Source: Syntrophaceae bacterium UBA5744 (GTDB lineage Bacteria > Desulfobacterota > Syntrophia > Syntrophales > UBA2192). Taken from it: a stretch of 15,301 bases of DNA. The stretch spans positions 1 through 15,301 of the forward strand of contig DIFQ01000016.1 of NCBI GenBank assembly GCA_002419215.1, given 5' to 3'. The translations under genes and the position numbers were made by a program. The notes under the pieces were generated by a model. That model worked only from the letters and a program-made list of their open reading frames with translations. It did not search any database and had not been told where the DNA came from. Below, one piece after another: positions 6,588 through 12,467 of the stretch (within the stretch, counting starts at the first letter, position 1; every line of letters starts with the position of its first letter).

Positions 6588-7064
6588 TCATCTGAACCAT
6601 TTTTTCTTCCGGCTGAAGGGTCCCGCCGATGACCGCAGCAGCCGGGTGATGAGCCCTTCGTTGGACTTGATGTCGTAGATGCCGTTCTGTTCCTTCCCCG
6701 CCTGCTCGCGCTCGATATCCTCCAGGTTCGGGTAGTTGGCCAGATCATCGATCAGGATCCTGGGCTGAGCCCCCTTGTCGTGAATTGTAACGGCGGTAAC
6801 CGGTGGATGATGTTCCCTTGCGGCTGCCCTTGCCGTAACGTCTTCACGCTTCGGAAAATGTTTCAGAACGGGAGGCCTGTAGCCCTGTTTTTTCAAGGTA
6901 TGAAGAGCCTTTTCAACGATAACGGCGTAGCTTTCCCCTGTTTTTTCCTTTTCCTCGGCCAGAAATTCCCGGGCCTCCTGGGAGAGCAGGATGGTGAAAG
7001 AGGACTTTCCCTCGGCTTTCTGACGCTCCCGCCAGCGCCTTATTCTATCTGCTTCTTTTTTCAT
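6588..7064 (-). CDS. Ribbon-helix-helix-like protein with unknown C-terminal region
   Basis: The 158-residue product starts with a strongly basic segment (KKEADRIRRWRERQKAEGK, residues 2-20). A strand-helix-helix pattern follows: SFTILLS at 22-28, AREFLAEEKEKTGES at 31-45 and YAVIVEKALHTLKKQG at 46-61, typical of small ribbon-helix-helix DNA-binding proteins. The rest (about 62-158) has no recognisable motif; it is acidic in the middle and ends in a basic SRKKKWFR. The ATG at 7064 is chosen, with GGGTG as a weak ribosome site; an in-frame GTG at 7073 would add three residues. Just upstream are two related dyads overlapping a predicted promoter, suggesting autoregulation. The SGNH-type gene lies 134 nt downstream on the same strand, so it could be a target. 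The DNA-binding role is inferred. Confidence 0.68.
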   Translation of the reverse strand: MKKEADRIRRWRERQKAEGKSSFTILLSQEAREFLAEEKEKTGESYAVIVEKALHTLKKQGYRPPVLKHFPKREDVTARAAAREHHPPVTAVTIHDKGAQPRILIDDLANYPNLEDIEREQAGKEQNGIYDIKSNEGLITRLLRSSAGPFSRKKKWFR

Positions 7065-7075
7065 GCCTTTCACCC

Positions 7076-7087
7076 GTTACAAGTAAC
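7076..7087. promoter_or_regulatory. Proximal candidate operator dyad (GTTACAAGTAAC)
   Basis: GTTAC and GTAAC flank a 2-bp centre at 7081.5. Eleven of its 12 bases match the reverse complement of the second dyad (7098-7109), and the two centres are 22 bp apart, about two helical turns. It lies between the predicted transcription start and the start codon of the ribbon-helix-helix-like gene, a classic repressor position. Confidence 0.6.
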
Positions 7088-7094
7088 ACTGATG

Positions 7095-7112
7095 GATGTT
7101 GCTTGTAACATC
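7095..7112. promoter_or_regulatory. Distal candidate operator dyad (GATGTTGCTTGTAACATC)
   Basis: This 18-bp dyad is symmetric at seven of nine base pairs about 7103.5, with half-sites GATGTT and AACATC. Its core, GTTGCTTGTAAC, is an inverted near-copy of the proximal dyad. It covers the predicted -10 box at 7102-7107, so a protein bound here would block RNA polymerase. Confidence 0.6.
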
Positions 7113-7130
7113 GGTTGCGCAATTTTTCAA
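7102..7130 (-). promoter_or_regulatory. Predicted promoter of the ribbon-helix-helix-like gene
   Basis: On the minus strand TTGAAA (plus 7125-7130, 5 of 6) and TACAAG (plus 7102-7107, 4 of 6) are separated by exactly 17 bp, giving a start near 7095 and a leader of about 30 nt. The -10 lies inside the distal dyad. It sits in the 87-bp gap after the hydroxyacid dehydrogenase, so the ribbon-helix-helix-like gene probably has its own transcript. Confidence 0.55.
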
Positions 7131-7151
7131 GATATTTTGCTGATGGGAACT

Positions 7152-8144
7152 TCACGCTTTCGATTTTTTGTAGACATCCGGATTGAGGATGAAGCGCGGG
7201 ATTTCGCCCTTCAGCCCGGCCAGAAGGTTGTCGGTTGCCATGCCGGCCATGAGCGTTCGATCCTCTATAGTGCCGCTTCCCACGTGAGGGGTCAGAACCA
7301 CATTCGGCAGGTCCGTCAAACCCGGCTCGAGCGCCGGTTCGTTCTCGTAGACGTCGAGGCCGGCGCCGGCGATGACGCCCTTCCCGAGCGCCTCCACGAG
7401 TTCTTTTTCATTGACCACGGGGCCACGGGAGGCATTGATGAGGAAGGCCGTCGGCTTCATCTGCCGCAGCTCCTTCGCCCCGATGAGATGGCGGGTCTCA
7501 TCCGTCAGGGGCACATGGAGGCTCACGAAGTCGGACTCCCGGAGGAGCCGGCCGAAGTCGGCGTATTCAATCCCCATCTCCCGTTCCCTCGCTTCGTCCA
7601 GCCGCCGTCTGCGGGTATAAAGAATCCGCATGTCGAACCCCCGGGCCCTCTTTGCCACGGCCTGCCCGATTGCGCCAAAGCCGACGATTCCCAGGGTCTT
7701 TCGCGCAACGGATCGGCCGAGAAAGAGCATGGGCGCCCAGTACTGGAATTTTCCCTCCCGAGTGAGCCGGTCCTCCTCCACGATCCTGCGGGCCACGGCG
7801 AGGATGAGCCCGAAAGTCAGATCCGCCGTGGGTTCCGTCGTAACGCCCGGCGTGTTGGTCACGGCGATGCCCCGGGCCGTGGCGGCCGACACGTCGATGT
7901 TGTTGTTCCCCACGGCCAGGTTGGAGATGATCTTCAGGTTGGGCGCCCTGTCCATGAGCTCCGCGTCGACGCGGTCCGTGATCATGGAAAGCAGGCCCTC
8001 CCGGTCGGCGATTTTTTTCAGAACCCTCTCTCTCTCCATGGGCCGGTCTTCCCGGTTCGCCTCCATGTCGAAGACGGCGTCAAGCTGCGCCATGATTTCA
8101 TCGGGAAGCCGCCCTGTCACGAGAATCTTCTTTTTTTGAGCCAT
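7152..8144 (-). CDS. D-isomer-specific 2-hydroxyacid dehydrogenase (glyoxylate/hydroxypyruvate reductase-like)
   Basis: The 330-residue enzyme should reduce glyoxylate, hydroxypyruvate or a related 2-oxoacid with NAD(P)H in the cytoplasm. The dinucleotide site is GFGAIG at 155-160. The catalytic triad of the family is present as Arg240 (NASRGP), Glu269 (DVYENEP) and His287 (TPHVGS). The run YTRRRR after the second Rossmann strand (about 176-181), in place of an acidic residue, suggests a preference for NADPH, as in glyoxylate/hydroxypyruvate reductases. NLAVGNNNIDV near 75-85 is also typical of that branch. The ATG at 8144 is chosen. An in-frame TTG at 8150 sits at better spacing from AAGGAA, so two extra residues are possible. 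It follows the crotonase gene by 39 nt and is probably cotranscribed with it. Confidence 0.88.
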   Translation of the reverse strand: MAQKKKILVTGRLPDEIMAQLDAVFDMEANREDRPMERERVLKKIADREGLLSMITDRVDAELMDRAPNLKIISNLAVGNNNIDVSAATARGIAVTNTPGVTTEPTADLTFGLILAVARRIVEEDRLTREGKFQYWAPMLFLGRSVARKTLGIVGFGAIGQAVAKRARGFDMRILYTRRRRLDEAREREMGIEYADFGRLLRESDFVSLHVPLTDETRHLIGAKELRQMKPTAFLINASRGPVVNEKELVEALGKGVIAGAGLDVYENEPALEPGLTDLPNVVLTPHVGSGTIEDRTLMAGMATDNLLAGLKGEIPRFILNPDVYKKSKA

Positions 8145-8183
8145 ACCCAACCGTTCCTTCCTTGCCTTGCACCCGGGCGCTGA

Positions 8184-8987
8184 TCACTTCCCCTTGAATT
8201 CGGGTTTGCGTTTTTCCATGAAGGAGACAAAGGCCTCTTTGAGATCCTGCGAGAGCATCAGGACCATGTTCTTGTGCTTGGCCAGCGACATCCCGTCCTC
8301 AACGGGGACATGGCGGCTTGCGTTGAGGACCTCCTTGGTCGCCTGGACGGCCAATGGCGCGTTGGCGGCGATCTGGCGGGCCAGCTTCTTCGCCCCTTCC
8401 AGCAGGGCAGGCTGGTCCGGGTAGACGGCACTGACAAGGCCCATCGCCAGGGCCTCCTTCGCCTTGTAGAAGCGCGCCGTGAAGGCCATCTCCCGCGTAA
8501 ACCCCTGCCCGATCACGTGGGGGAGCCTTTGCAGCACGCCCATGTCGGCCACGAGCCCGATGGCCGCTTCGCGCAGGGAAAAGCTTGCGTCCTCCGTGCA
8601 GAGGCGCATGTCGCAGGCCGAGACGATGTCGAGCCCCCCGCCGATGCACATGCCGTTGACCGCGGCGATGACGGGCTTGGGGCATGCCTCGATGCCGTCG
8701 CAACTCTCGAAGAGGGCGCGGAGCTTCCCGGGAAACTCCAGGCTTGCCTTGGCGGACCCCTTCAGCCCGATTGCTGCGAATTCCTTGAGGTCGAGCCCGG
8801 CGCAGAAGGCCTTTGCCTTGCTCGCCAGCACGATCACACGCACCTCGTCGTCGGCGCCCAGTTCCCGGAAGGCCTTCGCGATCTCCGCCGAGAACGAGAG
8901 GCTCAGGGCATTCATGCTTTCCGTTCTTGCGAGGGTTACCGTTGCGACGTGGTCTTCGATTGCGATTTCCAGATTCTGATACGACAT
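8184..8987 (-). CDS. Crotonase-family enzyme, probable delta3,5-delta2,4-dienoyl-CoA isomerase-like
   Basis: The 267-residue protein is a complete enoyl-CoA hydratase/isomerase-fold enzyme acting on acyl-CoA thioesters. Oxyanion-hole segments are FCAGLD at 61-66 and GMCIGGGLD at 112-120. Three acidic residues, Asp120, Glu140 and Asp148, fall in the same contexts and with the same spacing (20 and 8) as Asp176, Glu196 and Asp204 of rat peroxisomal dienoyl-CoA isomerase (ECH1). The segment IGLVADMGVLQRLPHVIG (143-160) is the ECH1 signature region. This favours isomerisation of 3,5-dienoyl-CoA over simple hydration, though bacterial proteins of this branch are usually annotated only as enoyl-CoA hydratase. 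The ATG at 8987 has GGAGG (8994-8998) 6 nt upstream. The next gene, 39 nt on, encodes a 2-hydroxyacid dehydrogenase. Confidence 0.88.
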   Translation of the reverse strand: MSYQNLEIAIEDHVATVTLARTESMNALSLSFSAEIAKAFRELGADDEVRVIVLASKAKAFCAGLDLKEFAAIGLKGSAKASLEFPGKLRALFESCDGIEACPKPVIAAVNGMCIGGGLDIVSACDMRLCTEDASFSLREAAIGLVADMGVLQRLPHVIGQGFTREMAFTARFYKAKEALAMGLVSAVYPDQPALLEGAKKLARQIAANAPLAVQATKEVLNASRHVPVEDGMSLAKHKNMVLMLSQDLKEAFVSFMEKRKPEFKGK

Positions 8988-9023
8988 GTCTCTCCTCCCT
9001 ATGAAGCCCCCTGCCTTGATCTT

Positions 9024-9044
9024 CCTCTCCCTTGAGGGGAGAGG
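9024..9044. repeat. Palindromic GC-rich hairpin upstream of the crotonase gene
   Basis: CCTCTCCC (9024-9031) pairs with GGGAGAGG (9037-9044) over a 5-nt TTGAG loop. A GA-rich tail (attgaggtgagggtga) follows on the plus strand. Very similar CTCTCCC..GGGAGAG intergenic hairpins with a GGGTGA tail are scattered in many bacterial genomes. It lies between the rlmN stop and the crotonase ribosome site and has no T-tract. Confidence 0.55.
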
Positions 9045-9086
9045 ATTGAGGTGAGGGTGAATTCGTCTATCTGGTCTTATTGTATT

Positions 9087-9126
9087 TTCCTAACTTCCGA
9101 TCTTCTTAACTTCCTCGCTTCCTGTC
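9087..9126. repeat. Degenerate octamer array overlapping the 3' end of rlmN (locus D)
   Basis: Five consecutive 8-nt units on the plus strand read ttcctaac, ttccgatc, ttcttaac, ttcctcgc, ttcctgtc. They belong to the same octamer theme as the right arm of locus G (ctaacttc). No inverted partner is visible. The rlmN stop codon (9090-9092) lies inside the first unit, and the array encodes about the last dozen residues of RlmN. Confidence 0.7.
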
Positions 9127-10160
9127 GTCTCCTCCCGGTGCCTTCCCGAGAGCTGGCCGCAGGCGGCGAGGATGTCCTTGCCGCGGCTCTGGCGGACGAC
9201 GGCCGTGAAGCGATGGTCCACGAGAACCTTCTGAAAGGCCTCGACGGCCTTGGCCGTGGGCGCCCTGAAAGGAGATCCCGGGAACTCGTTGAAGAGGATC
9301 AGGTTGAACTTGCAGCGCAGGTTCCCGAAGGTCCGGACGAGCAGCTTCGCGTCGGCGGGCGAGTCGTTCACCCCGGCGATGAGGATGTACTCGAAGGTGA
9401 TGCGCCGTCGCCTCGGCATGGGGTAGCTCTTGCAAGCCTTGATGATGGCCTCGATGGGGTATTTCCGGTTGATCGGCATGAGCTCGTTGCGCCGGCGGTC
9501 ATCGGGGGCATTGAGGGATACGGCGAGATTGACCGCGGAATCCTTGCCCAGCCGCTCGATGCCCGGGGCGAGGCCGCAGGTGGACAGGGTGATCTTTCGA
9601 GCCGAGAGAGCAAGCCCGTAGTCCGAGTTGATGATGGCGATGGCCTTCAGGACATTGTCGTAGTTGTCCAGGGGCTCGCCCATCCCCATGAGGACGAGGT
9701 TGTTGATCCCGGGCCCTTCCCCGGTGCGGAACCGGGCCTGGACGATCTGGTCGACGATCTCCGAAGGGCGCAGGTTGCGCGTAAACCCCGATTTTGCCGT
9801 GAAGCAGAAGGCGCAGCCCATCTTGCAGCCCGCCTGCGTGGAGAGGCAGAGCGTCCAGTGGCTGGCGCCGGGGATCAGGACGCTTTCGATGAAAAGGCCG
9901 TCCTCGAGGCGAAAGAGGAGCTTCTTCGTGCCGTCGGCGGCAGTCTCCGTCCGGACCATCTCGAGGTTGCCGATCCGGGCCCGTTTTTCCATGTCGGCCC
10001 GGAACTCCTTCGAGAGGTTCGTCATCTCTTCGAACGTGGAGGCCCCCTGCTGGTAGATCCACTTCATGATCTGCCGGGCACGGAACTTTTCCTTCCCGAG
10101 CGAGGCCACGAATGCCTCGATCTCCTCCAACGTCATATCTTTTAAGTTCGGTTTTGTCAT
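9090..10160 (-). CDS. rlmN: Dual-specificity 23S rRNA/tRNA adenine-C2 methyltransferase RlmN
   Basis: RlmN is a radical-SAM enzyme that methylates C2 of A2503 in 23S rRNA and of A37 in some tRNAs. The 356-residue protein has the cluster motif CKMGCAFC with Cys112, Cys116 and Cys119. The two extra catalytic cysteines of the family are present: Cys105, seven residues before the cluster as Cys118 is in E. coli, and Cys334 in AACGQL, matching the methylated Cys355. LMGMGEPLDNYDNV at 157-170 and SLNAPDD at 215-221 are hallmark segments. The last roughly dozen residues (TGSEEVKKIGS and neighbours) come from an intergenic octamer repeat and look like an acquired tail. The ATG at 10160 has no clear ribosome site; an in-frame ATG at residue 9 is no better. 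Confidence 0.95.
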   Translation of the reverse strand: MTKPNLKDMTLEEIEAFVASLGKEKFRARQIMKWIYQQGASTFEEMTNLSKEFRADMEKRARIGNLEMVRTETAADGTKKLLFRLEDGLFIESVLIPGASHWTLCLSTQAGCKMGCAFCFTAKSGFTRNLRPSEIVDQIVQARFRTGEGPGINNLVLMGMGEPLDNYDNVLKAIAIINSDYGLALSARKITLSTCGLAPGIERLGKDSAVNLAVSLNAPDDRRRNELMPINRKYPIEAIIKACKSYPMPRRRRITFEYILIAGVNDSPADAKLLVRTFGNLRCKFNLILFNEFPGSPFRAPTAKAVEAFQKVLVDHRFTAVVRQSRGKDILAACGQLSGRHREETTGSEEVKKIGS

Positions 10161-10213
10161 AGGGTGCCGAGACTGTTGACCGGGGGCGTATCCATCCGGC
10201 CAGGAAATTCGAG

Positions 10214-10312
10214 AAGGTAAGAAGGTGAGAGGGTGAGAACGTTGGATGAGTCGTCGGCTGGATTCACACTTTTCGCTTCTCCAACCTTCTCACCTTCACA
10301 CCCTCTTACCCT
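10214..10312. repeat. Inverted pair of degenerate octamer arrays (locus E)
   Basis: Left-arm units include aagaaggt, gagagggt and gagaacgt (8-nt period from 10211). Right-arm units are ccaacctt, ctcacctt, cacaccct and cttaccct (10281-10312). The left arm 10214-10245 and the reverse complement of 10281-10312 agree at 27 of 32 positions by hand alignment, predicting a 32-bp imperfect stem with a 35-nt loop. It fills part of the 231-bp gap between icd and rlmN, where I see no gene or strong promoter. Confidence 0.82.
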
Positions 10313-10391
10313 CTGGTCGCAAATGCGCGTCGTATCCGGGCGTTTTGGGACAACCTGCAAAATGGTCGAGCTTCCGGTCAACGCGCGTGCT

Positions 10392-11633
10392 TCAGCTTCC
10401 CGCGCGTTTGCCGGAGAGGCTGCGTTGCAGCCTCTCCGCGATCGCGTCGATAAAGCCCTCCGTGCTCACTTTCCGGTTTTTCGCGCTCTTGCGGGCCACG
10501 GTGAGCAGGTCGCCCGTCATGACGCCCGCCTCCACCGTCGCCAGGGCGGCCCGTTCGAGACGGTCGGCGAAGCGGATGAGATCGGGGGTGCCGTCCATCT
10601 CGCCCCGCTTGCGCAGGCCTCCCGTCCAGGCAAAGATCAGGGCCATGGAGTTCGTCGAGGTCTCCTCGCCCTTGAGGTGCTTGTAGTAGTGGCGCTGAAC
10701 GGTGCCGTGGGCCGCCTCGTACTCGAAGCACCCCTTCGGCGAGATGAGGACGGAGGTCATCATGGCGAGGCTGCCGCTGGCCGCCGCGACGAGGTCCGAC
10801 ATGACGTCGCCGTCGTAATTCTTGAGCGCCCAGAGGAAACCGCCCTCGGAGCGGATGACCCGTGCCGCCGCGTCGTCGATGAGGGTGAAGAAGTACTCGA
10901 TTCGAGCCGCTTCGAACTCCGCCTTCCAGTTCGCCTCGTACTCCTGCCGGAAGATATCCCGGAACCGCGCGTCGTAGATCTTGGAGACGGTGTCCTTCGT
11001 GCTGAACCACAGGTCGATCTTCTCGTCGAGGGCGCAGGCAAAGCAGGCCCTCGCAAAGTTCAGGATCGACTCGTCGGTGTTATGGATTCCCTGCAGGATT
11101 CCCGGCCCCTTGAAATCGGCGATCTTCTGCCAGGCCGCTGCACCGCCCGGGGCGGGCGTGAACATGAGCACCGCCGTTCCCGCGCAGGCAATCGCCATCT
11201 CCGAGTTGTCGTAGACGTCGCCGTAGGCATGCCTGCCGATGACGATGGGCCGTTTCCAGGTGGTCACGAAGGGCCGGATGTTCTTCACGAAGATGGGCTT
11301 GCGGAACACCGTCCCGTCGAGCATGGACCGGATGGTGCCGTTGGGGCTCTTCCACATCTGCTTGAGGTTGTACTCGGCCACGCGGTCCTGATTGGGCGTG
11401 ATCGTGGCGCACTTCACGCCCACGCCGTACTTCAGGATGGCCTGTGCGGCCTCCACGGTGACCCGGTCGTCGGTGTCGTCGCGGTGCTTGACATGCAGGT
11501 CGTAGCTCTCCAGCGCCATGTCCAGATGCGGCTGCAGGAGTTTCTCCTTCACCAGGGCCCACATGACCCTCGTCATCTCGTCGCCGTCCATCTCGACGAT
11601 GGGGGTTTTCACCTTGATCCGGTCGCGTTTCAT
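10392..11633 (-). CDS. icd: NADP-dependent isocitrate dehydrogenase, homodimeric type II (eukaryote-like)
   Basis: The enzyme oxidatively decarboxylates isocitrate to 2-oxoglutarate with NADP. Its 413 residues match the length and motifs of the type II (human IDH1-like) subfamily. PIVEMDGDEMTRV is at 11-23, and Thr77 and Ser96 lie at the substrate/cofactor site. Substrate arginines are Arg102, Arg111 and Arg134 (GRHAYGD), and Tyr141 and Lys213 are catalytic. Metal-site aspartates are near 253, 276 and 280. HGTVQRHY at 309-316 has Arg314 and His315, the pair that contacts the NADP 2'-phosphate. KGEETSTN at 321-328 is also typical. It starts one base after the stop of the upstream methyltransferase gene, so translation is probably coupled. 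With aconitase upstream it forms a citrate-to-2-oxoglutarate module, probably for glutamate synthesis. Confidence 0.95.
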   Translation of the reverse strand: MKRDRIKVKTPIVEMDGDEMTRVMWALVKEKLLQPHLDMALESYDLHVKHRDDTDDRVTVEAAQAILKYGVGVKCATITPNQDRVAEYNLKQMWKSPNGTIRSMLDGTVFRKPIFVKNIRPFVTTWKRPIVIGRHAYGDVYDNSEMAIACAGTAVLMFTPAPGGAAAWQKIADFKGPGILQGIHNTDESILNFARACFACALDEKIDLWFSTKDTVSKIYDARFRDIFRQEYEANWKAEFEAARIEYFFTLIDDAAARVIRSEGGFLWALKNYDGDVMSDLVAAASGSLAMMTSVLISPKGCFEYEAAHGTVQRHYYKHLKGEETSTNSMALIFAWTGGLRKRGEMDGTPDLIRFADRLERAALATVEAGVMTGDLLTVARKSAKNRKVSTEGFIDAIAERLQRSLSGKRAGS

Positions 11634-11634
11634 T

Positions 11635-12375
11635 TCACCCTGTTTTCCCTTGCTTTTTTGTTGCTTTCACGGATATCGAAGTCCTGATCATGCCGGGAGC
11701 GGTCTTTCCCAGGACCAGGCTGACTCGCTGCCGCGCCCGTTGCGATAGCCGTCCCTTCAGGGGATAGGGCAGTTCCAGGCCGTGGTGCCAGACCTGCTCG
11801 ACCTGAAAGCCGTTGGACTGGAGAAGCCCGCTGATGGACCGGGCGGTGTACTCCCTGTGATGGGACAGGTCGCTGTACGAAAGAGACTTCACGTACTGGC
11901 ACAGCGAAAAGGGGAGCCTTGCGGCCATTCTGCCCCGGAGCAGAAGGCGAAGCGGCCGGTAGGGCAGCACCCCGAAGCTCAGATCGTTGGGTACCGAGAT
12001 CAGGAGCACTCCGTCCGGTTTCAACACACGATGGATTTCCCCGATCATGGCGTGCTCGGAGAGAATATGTTCGAGAACGTGAATCGATACGGCCACGTCG
12101 AAGAGGCTCGAAGGAAACGGGATGTGGAGGGCGTCGGCGACGCAGAGATCGCGGCTGCTGTGCAGGAAAGACACGGCATCGCTGACCCGTGAGGCCTGAC
12201 AGTCCATTCCCACAACCGTTGCGCCTTTTTCTCTCGCGTATCGTATAAACCAGCCCCACCAGCAGCCGACGTCCAGCACCTTCTTCCCGTTCCATCCCAC
12301 GGAACCCAGCATCTCTGCCGAATCTCTTATTTGCCCCCGGGCTGTTTCAAGCCACCGATGATCAAGATTTTCCAT
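11635..12375 (-). CDS. Class I SAM-dependent methyltransferase (Methyltransf_11-like), substrate unknown
   Basis: Numbered from the chosen start, this 246-residue protein has a Rossmann methyltransferase core. Motif I, VLDVGCWWGW, is at 33-42, with Trp-Trp where Gly-Thr/Ser is usual. An acidic residue at Asp58 (VVGMDCQ) binds the SAM ribose. ADALHIPFPSSLFDVAVSIHVLEHI around 80-104 covers motifs II and III, and EIHRVLKPDGVLLISVPND follows. This pattern fits small-molecule, lipid or quinone methyltransferases; no substrate can be assigned. The ATG at 12375 has a weak GGCGG site; the ATG at 12390 would add five residues but abuts repeat locus F and has none. It lies between aconitase and isocitrate dehydrogenase and is separated from the latter by one base, an unusual partner for that pair. 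Confidence 0.82.
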   Translation of the reverse strand: MENLDHRWLETARGQIRDSAEMLGSVGWNGKKVLDVGCWWGWFIRYAREKGATVVGMDCQASRVSDAVSFLHSSRDLCVADALHIPFPSSLFDVAVSIHVLEHILSEHAMIGEIHRVLKPDGVLLISVPNDLSFGVLPYRPLRLLLRGRMAARLPFSLCQYVKSLSYSDLSHHREYTARSISGLLQSNGFQVEQVWHHGLELPYPLKGRLSQRARQRVSLVLGKTAPGMIRTSISVKATKKQGKTG

Positions 12376-12391
12376 CAGACCGCCATGCATG

Positions 12392-12467
12392 GGAAAAATG
12401 GAATAATGGAGTAATGGTAAATCCCTGCTCCGCTTAGAAACCCATTATTCCAACATTCCATCATTCC
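12392..12467. repeat. Inverted pair of degenerate octamer arrays (locus F)
   Basis: The left arm 12392-12417 reads ggaaaaat, ggaataat, ggagtaat, gg. The right arm 12442-12467 reads ccattatt, ccaacatt, ccatcatt, cc. The left arm and the reverse complement of the right arm agree at 21 of 26 positions, with a 24-nt loop. The aconitase stop codon (12461-12463) lies inside the right arm, and the left arm ends just before the methyltransferase start region. This locus is markedly AT-richer than the others. Confidence 0.82.

Noticed and set aside
9051..10145. 364-codon plus-strand frame opposite rlmN
   Set aside because: Antisense shadow; the minus-strand frame has the radical-SAM cysteines and both catalytic cysteines.
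10233..11687. 484-codon open frame on the plus strand opposite isocitrate dehydrogenase
   Set aside because: Antisense shadow with a low-complexity composition; the minus-strand frame matches type II isocitrate dehydrogenase residue by residue.
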